Shown here piece by piece: positions 1 to 6,438 of a stretch of DNA of 8,107 nt (the first letter of the stretch is position 1; each line of letters starts with the position of its first letter). The notes below the pieces were generated by a model that ran no database searches, was not told the DNA's origin, and was given only the letters and a program-made list of their open reading frames with translations. The stretch covers positions 1 through 8,107 of the forward strand of contig CAYFQI010000130.1 of the NCBI GenBank assembly GCA_964345135.1. The letters run 5' to 3'. The position numbers were made by a program, and so were the translations under genes. The stretch comes from CAYMKE01 sp964345135 (lineage in GTDB: Bacteria > Bacteroidota > Bacteroidia > Bacteroidales > JBBRXJ01).

Positions 1-1
1 G

Positions 2-55
2 GGCTTAGGCGCCCTGCATCTGCACAAAGCTAATGGCATGAATTTTCCGGGTTAA
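2..55 (+). CDS. Possible C-terminal end of an upstream gene (partial, unidentified)
   Basis: Reading from base 2, an open frame of 17 codons runs to a TAA at 53-55 and ends in the residues HKANGMNFPG. The stretch is clearly richer in G+C than the very AT-rich DNA that starts right after the stop, which is the usual coding-to-intergenic step in this window. That step is the main support; 17 open codons alone could be chance. Frame 1 closes earlier (TAA at 31-33). On the minus strand an ATG at 39-37 could instead start a divergent gene that leaves the window. The family cannot be named from so few residues. Confidence 0.35.
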   Translation, partial: GLGALHLHKANGMNFPG

Positions 56-96
56 TATAAACAAATGATCAAAATAGATGATTATTATATATTAAA

Positions 97-111
97 ATAT
101 TGTAACAATAT
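97..111. promoter_or_regulatory. 15-nt perfect palindrome upstream of the Omp85 gene
   Basis: ATATTGT and ACAATAT flank a single central A, a perfect 7-bp dyad in the gap between the left-edge gene and the Omp85 gene. Its size suits an operator for a dimeric regulator. The surrounding DNA is so AT-rich that chance dyads are likely, and no -7/-33 promoter with correct spacing could be placed next to it. No regulator is assigned. Confidence 0.25.
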
Positions 112-184
112 ATATAATAAAATTGTTTAATTTAGATTATATAATTGGTGTTTGTTCATAATGTCGGGGTTGTACGATATTGAT

Positions 185-198
185 CGGCTTTATAGCCG
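185..198 (+). other. Small hairpin in the leader of the Omp85 gene
   Basis: CGGCT and AGCCG pair perfectly across a TTAT loop, ending 29 nt before the ATG at 228. If translation starts at 228, the hairpin lies in the 5' untranslated leader. If an upstream TTG at 180 were used, it would be inside the coding region. It is not followed by a T-run, so it is not a convincing terminator. Confidence 0.3.
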
Positions 199-227
199 GG
201 TACTGTTTTAAAATCCATTATTCAGGG

Positions 228-1976
228 ATGATCAAATTTTTTAATTACACTACATTCATTATTATTTGGCTGATATGCTGTAATGCATTCTCAACCGAAA
301 AAACATCCGTTAATCCCGGGAATTTAAAAATTTATATAAAAGAACGGCACCAATACCAATTGATCAATGACACATTATATACCGACTCTTCTGAAGTCAC
401 CGGCTATTTAGAGTATACAGCACGACAATACAGAAACAAAGGGTATTTAACAATTCATCATGACAGTGTACTCATCGGGGATTCAATTTCCCGGGTATAT
501 TTTGACTTGGGAAAACTATACAATTGGGGGATGATAAACCGGGGAAATGTATCCACTGAAATACTAAAAAAAGCCGGGATTAACACCGCCCGATTCAGGC
601 ATCAACCCATTTCAGCCGGACAGATCACGACCATGTTTGATAAGCTGATAACCTGGTATGAAAACAATGGTTATCCTTTTGCTTCATGTCAGTTAAAACA
701 CATTAACAGCTCCGGTGAAGGCATTACAGCTGAATTATTTGTTAACAAACACAAAAAATTTTGTGTAGACAGTATCATCATCAAAGGGGATATTAATATC
801 TCTACTTCTTACATCATGCAATATCTTGATATTCACAAAAATGACACGTATAATGAAGCGAAATTTTCAGCAATAACCAATCGCATCAGGGAGCTGCGGT
901 TTGTGAAAACAGTGAAACCACATGCAATAGATTTTAAAAACGAAGAAATAGATATTTACCTTTACCTGGAAAACAAAAAAGCGAACCATTTTGACGGCAT
1001 TGTGGGGTTTCTGCCTAAAAGTGAAGATAACAATAAACTACAAATCACGGGTAATATTCAGCTTTCCTTACTAAATACATTGGGAAAAGGCGAGCGGCTG
1101 AATCTTGAATGGGAAAAACTCCCGGCCTCCACTCAAAAATTGAGCACACGTTTTGCATATCCTTACATATTTCAATCTCCATTTGGCATTGAAGCATCTT
1201 TCAGTATCTATAAACAAGACTCTTCGTATCTGACAATCAACCCGGTGTTTGGCATTATCTATCAAATGGGAACGAACAATGTTTTCAGGGTTTATGCAGA
1301 CAATAAATCATCTACCCTTTTAACAGACAATGCGCAAAGAAGTTATGGTGAATACAACCGGACGATATACGGGGCAGGTTTTAAAGTGTCTAATGTTGAT
1401 TATTTGTACAACCCGAGAAAAGGATATCAATACAATGTTTCACTCGGCTATGGCACAAAAACCAGTTCAATTCCCGGGAAGAAACAAAAAACCAAAAGCA
1501 GACAATTGGAGACAACACTTGATGCTGCATATTATCAACCTATTACCAACAACACAACAGTAAAGATAAGGGCTCAGGCCGGGTACATGCAATCATTTGG
1601 CAAAAATACTTCGCTGAATGAGACACCATTGAACGAGCTTTTTGAAAATGAACTTTTCAGAATCGGGGGCATGACTTCATTACGAGGTTTTAATAAGGAT
1701 GCCATATTTGCTTCAATGTATATAATACCATCCCTGGAATACCGCTATTTATTTAACAATAATTCAGCTGTTTATTTATTTTGTGATGGGGCCTATTATG
1801 AAAAAAAAGTAACCAGGCCTTACACGTATGATTACCCGTTTGGCTTTGGTGCCGGACTTACATTTGAAACCGGCGCCGGCATATTTTCAATTACCTATGC
1901 ACTGGGAAAACAATTTAGCAACCCAATAGATATACAAACAGGAAAATTTCATTTTGGATTTATTAATACGTTTTAA
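228..1976 (+). CDS. Omp85-superfamily (TamA/BamA-like) outer-membrane beta-barrel protein
   Basis: Predicted 582-residue outer-membrane protein. Residues 1-22 look like a signal peptide (MIKFF, then a hydrophobic run, cleavage near CNA-FS). There is no good lipobox, although two Cys are adjacent. Residues about 105-175 and 176-250 fit POTRA-like domains; the second begins at VDSIIIKGD and has the usual strand-helix-helix-strand pattern. Residues about 255-582 form the barrel, with the GNIQLSLLNTLGKGE strand typical of the family, the diagnostic LRGF motif at 485-488, and a C-terminal Phe as in BAM substrates. Omp85 proteins insert or export proteins across the outer membrane. The short POTRA region favours a TamA-like or specialised member over the essential five-POTRA BamA. 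No TamB, Skp or BAM lipoprotein gene is adjacent. The ATG at 228 is preferred over a TTG at 180 because it starts directly at the signal peptide. Substrate unknown. Confidence 0.9.
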   Translation: MIKFFNYTTFIIIWLICCNAFSTEKTSVNPGNLKIYIKERHQYQLINDTLYTDSSEVTGYLEYTARQYRNKGYLTIHHDSVLIGDSISRVYFDLGKLYNWGMINRGNVSTEILKKAGINTARFRHQPISAGQITTMFDKLITWYENNGYPFASCQLKHINSSGEGITAELFVNKHKKFCVDSIIIKGDINISTSYIMQYLDIHKNDTYNEAKFSAITNRIRELRFVKTVKPHAIDFKNEEIDIYLYLENKKANHFDGIVGFLPKSEDNNKLQITGNIQLSLLNTLGKGERLNLEWEKLPASTQKLSTRFAYPYIFQSPFGIEASFSIYKQDSSYLTINPVFGIIYQMGTNNVFRVYADNKSSTLLTDNAQRSYGEYNRTIYGAGFKVSNVDYLYNPRKGYQYNVSLGYGTKTSSIPGKKQKTKSRQLETTLDAAYYQPITNNTTVKIRAQAGYMQSFGKNTSLNETPLNELFENELFRIGGMTSLRGFNKDAIFASMYIIPSLEYRYLFNNNSAVYLFCDGAYYEKKVTRPYTYDYPFGFGAGLTFETGAGIFSITYALGKQFSNPIDIQTGKFHFGFINTF

Positions 1977-2872
1977 ACATCATTATTCATTCTGCTTTCC
2001 ACCATATGTTTTTGATCATTACCCCAAAAATGAAAATGGGGCCGTATATTATGCTCTTTGAGCTTTTTGATAAGGCGTTTTCTAACATCCGATTTAAAAT
2101 ACCAACAATCAGAAGGTGATTTTGTCCACCCGGCAATCCAGCATTTATAACTTTCCTTATCCATGTCCATTACCCAAAACTCTGGTTGTGGTTCTCCAAT
2201 AAAATATGGGCTTTCAGAAGCTACTTCAATACATATTTTTTCAAGCAATTCGATGTCTGTCTCATGTGCAGTCCCAAAATCAACGTGGGTCCATATCATT
2301 GAATCTTTGGTCTTGTAATTTAACACCTCCTTATCCAACATTTTGCTATTAGGAATGATGTACCGTTTCCAGTTCCATAATTTAATGACAGTATACGAAA
2401 GTGAAATATCCTCTACTGTACCATAGTTCCCGTCTAAGCTCACGGTATCGCCGGCATGCAGCTGGCGCGAAAGAGTAATGACGATCCCGGCAATCATATT
2501 GCTGATGAACGGACGTGCAGCAATACCAATGACAACCGCTATTACAGTACCTATAATAGAAATATATGCAGCAGATATTTTACTTAAAAATGGAAAAATG
2601 ATAAAAAGCACCCATACAAATATAAATATCAAATAAAACGTCCGTTTAATCACTGTAAAGCGTGATTCTATGCTTTCCTGTATGTTTTCTTTTTGTTTTT
2701 TCAGGTTCTTTTTAACAGGAGCTTTGGTCTTTACCGCTTCAAAAGACCCGGTTTCGTCAATAGCACGTAAACGCCGTCTTTCAATACGTTTAATCCAATA
2801 ACGGATCGACAAAAACAGCGAAACTCCAATAATTATAACAGATGCTGTATAAATAGACAATGAAATTTCCAT
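1973..2872 (-). CDS. MscS-family small-conductance mechanosensitive ion channel
   Basis: A 299-residue inner-membrane protein. Residues about 6-27 form one membrane segment, followed by a basic cytoplasmic linker (about 28-70). Residues about 76-98 form a second, and about 102-134 the pore-lining helix (Gly/Ala-rich, with RPFISNMIAGIVI, matching the MscS TM3 kink region). Residues about 138-190 are the beta domain, with GDTVSLDGNYGTVEDI and the conserved IIPNS. Residues 191-285 form the C-terminal alpha/beta cage. MscS channels open under membrane tension to release solutes in osmotic downshock. Three membrane segments and about 300 residues match the minimal MscS type; the charged linker between TM1 and TM2 is longer than in E. 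coli MscS. The gene is divergent from argB and convergent with the Omp85 gene, sharing TTAA at 1973-1976 as both stops. No TAnnTTTG promoter was found upstream on its strand. Confidence 0.93.
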   Translation of the reverse strand: MEISLSIYTASVIIIGVSLFLSIRYWIKRIERRRLRAIDETGSFEAVKTKAPVKKNLKKQKENIQESIESRFTVIKRTFYLIFIFVWVLFIIFPFLSKISAAYISIIGTVIAVVIGIAARPFISNMIAGIVITLSRQLHAGDTVSLDGNYGTVEDISLSYTVIKLWNWKRYIIPNSKMLDKEVLNYKTKDSMIWTHVDFGTAHETDIELLEKICIEVASESPYFIGEPQPEFWVMDMDKESYKCWIAGWTKSPSDCWYFKSDVRKRLIKKLKEHNIRPHFHFWGNDQKHMVESRMNNDV

Positions 2873-3176
2873 GGCTTTAGTAATTTATTTGTTTTAAATA
2901 TGATTATATGGATAAATTATTTTGTTTAATTTTGATTTTTTATTATTTAGATTCTGTACAATACATTCTATTGTTTGGATCATAATGTCTGGTAACGAGT
3001 TCTGCCAAGCCCCAAAGCACGCAATTTGCCGGCGTGAATAAGTAGTTTCGGAATACGTTAGCGGACATGATGGAACAATCACTATTCATCTTGTACGAAT
3101 ATATATTACAGTGGTTTTAAAAAAATAAAAAAATAATGATCAATAAACTTAAAAAAAATGATTTAATTATACAAAC
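2873..3176. other. Divergent intergenic region between the mscS-type gene and argB
   Basis: This 304-bp gap must hold both start regions. The flanks (2881-2980 and 3091-3176) are about 15% G+C by hand count, while 2989-3068 is 50%, marking an inserted or structured element described separately. A perfect 6-bp stem with a 5-nt loop lies at 2958-2974 (ACAATA/TATTGT). A -7-like TAATTTTG occurs at 2927-2934 facing argB but lacks a correctly spaced -33 box; if used, the hairpin element would be in a leader of about 235 nt. AT-rich partial dyads resembling ArgR boxes (near 3075-3088 and 3092-3110) are too weak to call. A 62-codon minus-strand frame at 3082-2894 is judged non-coding. Confidence 0.6.
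2981..3072. repeat. 92-nt imperfect inverted-repeat (hairpin) element, unidentified
   Basis: The arm CATAATGTCTGGTAACG (2981-2997) matches the reverse complement of 3056-3072 at 14 of 17 positions. Pairing continues inward to 3004/3049, so over 24 positions there are 18 Watson-Crick pairs, 3 G-U pairs and 3 mismatches. Inside, CACGC (3018-3022) pairs with GCGTG (3032-3036) around a 9-nt loop. The G+C content jumps from about 15% to 50% across the element. The layout recalls an integron attC site or a small non-autonomous element, but the attC core boxes (RYYYAAC and GTTRRRY) do not match at either end and no integrase or transposase is present. It could also be a structured RNA in the argB leader. 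Confidence 0.6.
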
Positions 3177-4040
3177 ATGTCGTGTGAAATAAAAAAATAT
3201 TATACAAATCATCTCAAGGCTTTTACAAAAGAAATTATATTGATCAAATACGGTGGGAATGCCATGCTTGACAATGAATTAAAAAATCGGGTAATGAACG
3301 ATATTTGTCACTTAAAAGAACTGGGGATACGTCCTGTTTTGGTTCATGGCGGTGGCCCGTTCATTCAAAAAACATTGGATATGGCAGGACTGACTTCAGA
3401 ATTCATAGACGGACACCGGAAGACTTCACAGGAAGCCATGATGTATGTTGAAATGGCTTTAAAAGGCCAGGTAAATGGCAATATTGTAAAAATGATCAAT
3501 GCCATAGGTCAAACGGCTATTGGATTATCGGGGAAAGACGGGAAAATGGCCATTGCAACCAAACGAATGTATAAAGATGAAAAAACCGGGGAATATATAG
3601 ATTTGGGCAGAGTGGGTGATATTCAATCCATCCATCCGGAACCGGTTTTAATGTCATTAAACAATGGATACATCCCGGTTATTGCATCCATTGCCGCCGG
3701 GGATGATGGGGATGACTATAATGTGAATGCAGACATGTTTGCAGGACATCTGGCAGCATCCCTGGGTGCCAAAGCATATATTTCCATGACAAATGTAGAC
3801 GGGGTTATGTTAAACCCCAAAGATCATTCGACATTAATCAGGGAAATAACATTTGAAAAATTTTCACATGTCTATAGAGAAAACATACAGGGCGGAATGA
3901 TCCCAAAACTCGAATCATGCACAATTGCACTCGGCGGTGGTGTTGAAACTGCTCGTATTATCAACGGGACCACACCACATTCAATCATCAAAGAATTAGG
4001 TTCCTCAAAAGGAACCGGTACATTTATCAGTAAAACATAA
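3177..4040 (+). CDS. argB: N-acetylglutamate kinase (arginine biosynthesis)
   Basis: Cytoplasmic amino-acid kinase that phosphorylates the gamma-carboxyl of N-acetylglutamate using ATP, the second step of arginine synthesis. The 287 residues show the family landmarks in order: IKYGGNAM with the phosphate-binding Lys24, VHGGGP at 56-61, substrate-binding Arg81 in GHRKTS, GLSGKDG, NVNADMFAG, and GGMIPKLES with the catalytic-site Lys. An N-terminal extension of about 19 residues precedes the first strand and the C-terminus has GTGTFIS; both features are seen in hexameric, arginine-inhibited kinases and are absent from the dimeric E. coli type, so feedback inhibition is inferred. The extension is shorter than in Pseudomonas. 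The usual RVTD is RKTS here. It is the first gene of the arg cluster, 17 bp before argD. The ATG at 3177 has an A-rich leader and no Shine-Dalgarno. Confidence 0.95.
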   Translation: MSCEIKKYYTNHLKAFTKEIILIKYGGNAMLDNELKNRVMNDICHLKELGIRPVLVHGGGPFIQKTLDMAGLTSEFIDGHRKTSQEAMMYVEMALKGQVNGNIVKMINAIGQTAIGLSGKDGKMAIATKRMYKDEKTGEYIDLGRVGDIQSIHPEPVLMSLNNGYIPVIASIAAGDDGDDYNVNADMFAGHLAASLGAKAYISMTNVDGVMLNPKDHSTLIREITFEKFSHVYRENIQGGMIPKLESCTIALGGGVETARIINGTTPHSIIKELGSSKGTGTFISKT

Positions 4041-4057
4041 TCATATTCAATAAAAAA

Positions 4058-5275
4058 ATGACTAAGAAAAAAAACAACCAATTGCTTGAGTTAACCCGGG
4101 AAGACCAAAAAGTATATCTCCAGGTATATAAACGATTCCCTTTGGCATTGAAAAAAGGGAAAGGAGTATATGTAAAAGATTTTAATGGCAAAAAATACCT
4201 TGATGCATTTGCAGGCATTGCTGTAAACAGCTTAGGCCATGCACATCCAGAAATTGTTAAAGCCATTACAAAGCAGGCTAAAAAACTCATTCATATTTCA
4301 AATTTTTATGTCAGCAAACCCCAGGTAGAATTGTCAAAAAAAATGCTCAAAACATCAGGCATGGACCGGGTATTCTTTGCTAACAGTGGAGCAGAAGCAG
4401 TTGAAGGCGCCATTAAGCTGGCTCGTAAATATGCAACCAGCAAAGAAAAAAAAGGAAATATCATTTCCATGGAAGGATGTTTTCATGGCCGTACACTGGG
4501 AACCATTGCCACGGGAAAGAAAAAATACCAAACCGGTTTTGAGCCCATTCCGGGAGGATTTAAACAAGTACCTTTTAATGATATTCAAAAGCTAACCGAA
4601 GCCGTTGATAAAGACACGGCTGCTATTATTATTGAGCCAATCCAGGGAGAAGGCGGAATAAACATTGCCACCAAAGAATTCCTCGAGGCTGCCCGTAAAC
4701 TGTCTGTTGATCATGATGCTGTTTTGATCTTTGATGAAGTACAAAGCGGTGTTGGGCGTACAGGCAAATTTTTTGCTTACGAACATACCGGAATCCAACC
4801 CGATATAGTTACCCTGGCAAAATCTCTTGGTAGTGGAATTCCTATTGGAGCGGTATTATTGAAACAACATATTGCCGATGCCATTGATTATGGACAACAC
4901 GGCACAACCTTTGGCGGCAATCCTCTTGCATGTGCTGCCGGTTTAGCAACCATAGAAGTACTTAAAAAGGAAAAACTCATTGAAAAAGCCGCTAAAAAAG
5001 GCGAATACATGATGAAACAATTAAATGAGCTGGCTCCCTATATCCCTGCCATTAAAGAAGTGCGGGGCAAAGGACTCATGATTGGCATCGAGCTTACAAT
5101 AGACGGGCATGAAGTAGTACAGAAAATGCTTGAAAAAGGCATTCTGTCGAATGTTACGGCAGAAAAAGTCATTCGTTTCGTACCCCCGCTAATCATAACA
5201 AAAAAAGAAATTGATCAGATATTAGACGTATTTGTAAAATCTGTTAAAGAAATTACTAAAAATGAAAACAATTAA
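4058..5275 (+). CDS. argD: Acetylornithine aminotransferase (PLP-dependent)
   Basis: Class-III aminotransferase of 405 residues. It converts N-acetylglutamate semialdehyde plus glutamate into N-acetylornithine and 2-oxoglutarate in the cytoplasm, using pyridoxal phosphate. Visible motifs are NSGAEA at 109-114 (phosphate binding), FHGRT at 142-146 (Phe142 stacks on the cofactor), EPIQGEGG at 193-200, DEVQSG at 226-231 (Asp226 binds the pyridine nitrogen), the Schiff-base Lys255 in LAKSLGSG, and HGTTFGGNP at 281-289. Length and full motif set indicate an intact enzyme. Family members can also accept succinylornithine, succinyldiaminopimelate or ornithine, but the argB-argD-argC-argJ context makes the acetylornithine role the best reading. 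It lies 17 bp after argB and overlaps argC by 14 bp, so the three are very likely one transcript with coupled translation. Confidence 0.94.
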   Translation: MTKKKNNQLLELTREDQKVYLQVYKRFPLALKKGKGVYVKDFNGKKYLDAFAGIAVNSLGHAHPEIVKAITKQAKKLIHISNFYVSKPQVELSKKMLKTSGMDRVFFANSGAEAVEGAIKLARKYATSKEKKGNIISMEGCFHGRTLGTIATGKKKYQTGFEPIPGGFKQVPFNDIQKLTEAVDKDTAAIIIEPIQGEGGINIATKEFLEAARKLSVDHDAVLIFDEVQSGVGRTGKFFAYEHTGIQPDIVTLAKSLGSGIPIGAVLLKQHIADAIDYGQHGTTFGGNPLACAAGLATIEVLKKEKLIEKAAKKGEYMMKQLNELAPYIPAIKEVRGKGLMIGIELTIDGHEVVQKMLEKGILSNVTAEKVIRFVPPLIITKKEIDQILDVFVKSVKEITKNENN

Positions 5276-6299
5276 GGTTGGTATCATAGGTGCCACGGGA
5301 TATGCAGGATCAGAGCTTGTACGGTTTTTATCACGCCATCCGAACGTGAATATCGAGTTGATTACATCTGAAACATATCAGGGCAAACAATTTACAGATT
5401 TACATCCTCAATACGAAGGAATATTGGATTTTCAACTCGAATCAATGGCAGATATTGATAACCATGATCTGGATGTAGTATTTCTTGCTTTGCCTCACGG
5501 GGTATCAATGGAATTTGTACAAAACAACGCAGACAAATCATTTAAAATCATAGACCTTTCCGGTGATTTTCGGCTTAATTCAGCAAAAACATACACCCGA
5601 TGGTACCAACTCGAACATGTTTATCCTGAAGGGTTGGAGCATGCTGTATTTGGACTACCCGAACTATTCAAAAAAAATATTCAGCATGCTAATTTAGTGG
5701 CCAATCCCGGCTGTTTTCCTGTTTCTGCAATTCTTGCCCTGGCTCCCTTAGTAAGTCAACAACTCATTGCTCCTCAACACATCATCATTGATTCAAAAAC
5801 CGGCGTGAGCGGAGCAGGTGTAAAACCTAAAGAAACGACTCATTTTTCAAATGTAAATGACAATTTCAAGGCATACAATCTCAAAAAACACCGGCATACC
5901 ATTGAAATTCAGTCAATTTTAAATCAATTGACCCGGGACACATTAAATATTCAATTCACCCCTCACCTGCTACCGGTTGACAGGGGAATCTTCAGCACAT
6001 GTTATGCATTTCCTGTAAAAGAAGTAAACGAGCAAATGCTTTGCGATCTATATACTGATTTTTATCAAGACGCAACTTTTGTCAGAATATCACAACATAT
6101 TCCATCATTAAAAAAAGTCAGGGGGGCTAATTATTGCGACATAATGGTCAACCATGATGAACGCACCAATACCATTATTATATTATCAGCCATTGATAAT
6201 CTGGTCAAAGGAGCTGCAGGGCAAGCGATTGAAAACATGAATATTATGTTTGGACTGAACGATGACACAGGGCTTTTAAATGTACCATTGCAACCATAA
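5262..6299 (+). CDS. argC: N-acetyl-gamma-glutamyl-phosphate reductase
   Basis: NADPH-dependent reductase that turns N-acetylglutamyl-phosphate, the ArgB product, into N-acetylglutamate 5-semialdehyde, the ArgD substrate. The 345-residue protein has the nucleotide-binding GATGYAG at 10-16, ALPHG at 76-80, DLSGDFR at 98-104, the catalytic Cys151 in NPGCFP, SGAG at 183-186, and KKHRHTIEI with the His210/His212 pair expected for the acid-base role. DNLVKGAAGQAIENMN near the C-terminus is the standard family ending. Length is normal. The ATG at 5262 lies inside the end of argD (14-bp overlap, different frame), which supports translational coupling. No promoter is needed between the two genes. Confidence 0.95.
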   Translation: MKTIKVGIIGATGYAGSELVRFLSRHPNVNIELITSETYQGKQFTDLHPQYEGILDFQLESMADIDNHDLDVVFLALPHGVSMEFVQNNADKSFKIIDLSGDFRLNSAKTYTRWYQLEHVYPEGLEHAVFGLPELFKKNIQHANLVANPGCFPVSAILALAPLVSQQLIAPQHIIIDSKTGVSGAGVKPKETTHFSNVNDNFKAYNLKKHRHTIEIQSILNQLTRDTLNIQFTPHLLPVDRGIFSTCYAFPVKEVNEQMLCDLYTDFYQDATFVRISQHIPSLKKVRGANYCDIMVNHDERTNTIIILSAIDNLVKGAAGQAIENMNIMFGLNDDTGLLNVPLQP

Positions 6300-6438
6300 A
6301 TCTTTAGGCCAACGACCTCCGGGAATTGCTCTGCAAAAAAACAGTGACACACTTTTCTGAACACTCACGAACACTCTCACACCAAACCACATGCACATTT
6401 CTTAACCACTCTACTTCTAAACCTCTAAACATAGAAAC
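6300..6438 (+). promoter_or_regulatory. G-depleted leader/spacer before argJ
   Basis: The 139-bp gap is unusually long for this tightly packed cluster. Its last 83 bases (6356-6438) contain only four G on the plus strand and are dominated by C, A and T, with small internal echoes such as GAACACTC twice (6359-6366, 6369-6376) and CTAAAC twice close to the start codon. Such a transcript would have little secondary structure near the ribosome-binding region. No TAnnTTTG box with a spaced -33 partner was found in the gap, so argJ is probably cotranscribed with argBDC, but this is inference. Confidence 0.45.

Noticed and set aside
180..227. TTG at 180 as the start of the Omp85 gene
   Set aside because: It would add 16 residues ahead of a well-formed signal peptide that begins at the ATG at 228, and it would place a hairpin inside the coding region.
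1071..1265. Minus-strand and other-frame ORFs of 60-90 codons inside the Omp85, argB, argD, argC and argJ genes
   Set aside because: All lie within genes with clear family motifs in the other frame, and their translations show no recognisable domains.
2981..3072. Canonical integron attC site
   Set aside because: The folded shape is similar, but neither end fits the RYYYAAC and GTTRRRY core boxes, the neighbouring genes are housekeeping genes, and no integrase is present.
2894..3082. 62-codon minus-strand ORF in the divergent gap
   Set aside because: Its first half is simply the translation of the inverted-repeat element and its second half is AT-rich spacer giving Lys/Asn/Ile runs. No domain, no convincing leader, and it sits where two start regions must lie.
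3075..3110. Possible ArgR boxes upstream of argB
   Set aside because: The best candidates match only 7-8 of the 10 core positions of the E. coli TGAAT/ATTCA dyad, and the DNA is so AT-rich that such matches are expected by chance.
6245..6252. TATGTTTG inside the end of argC, an exact -7 box that could drive argJ
   Set aside because: No TTG/TTTG lies 19-21 bp upstream (the nearest ATTG leaves only 13 bp), and the string is within conserved coding sequence.
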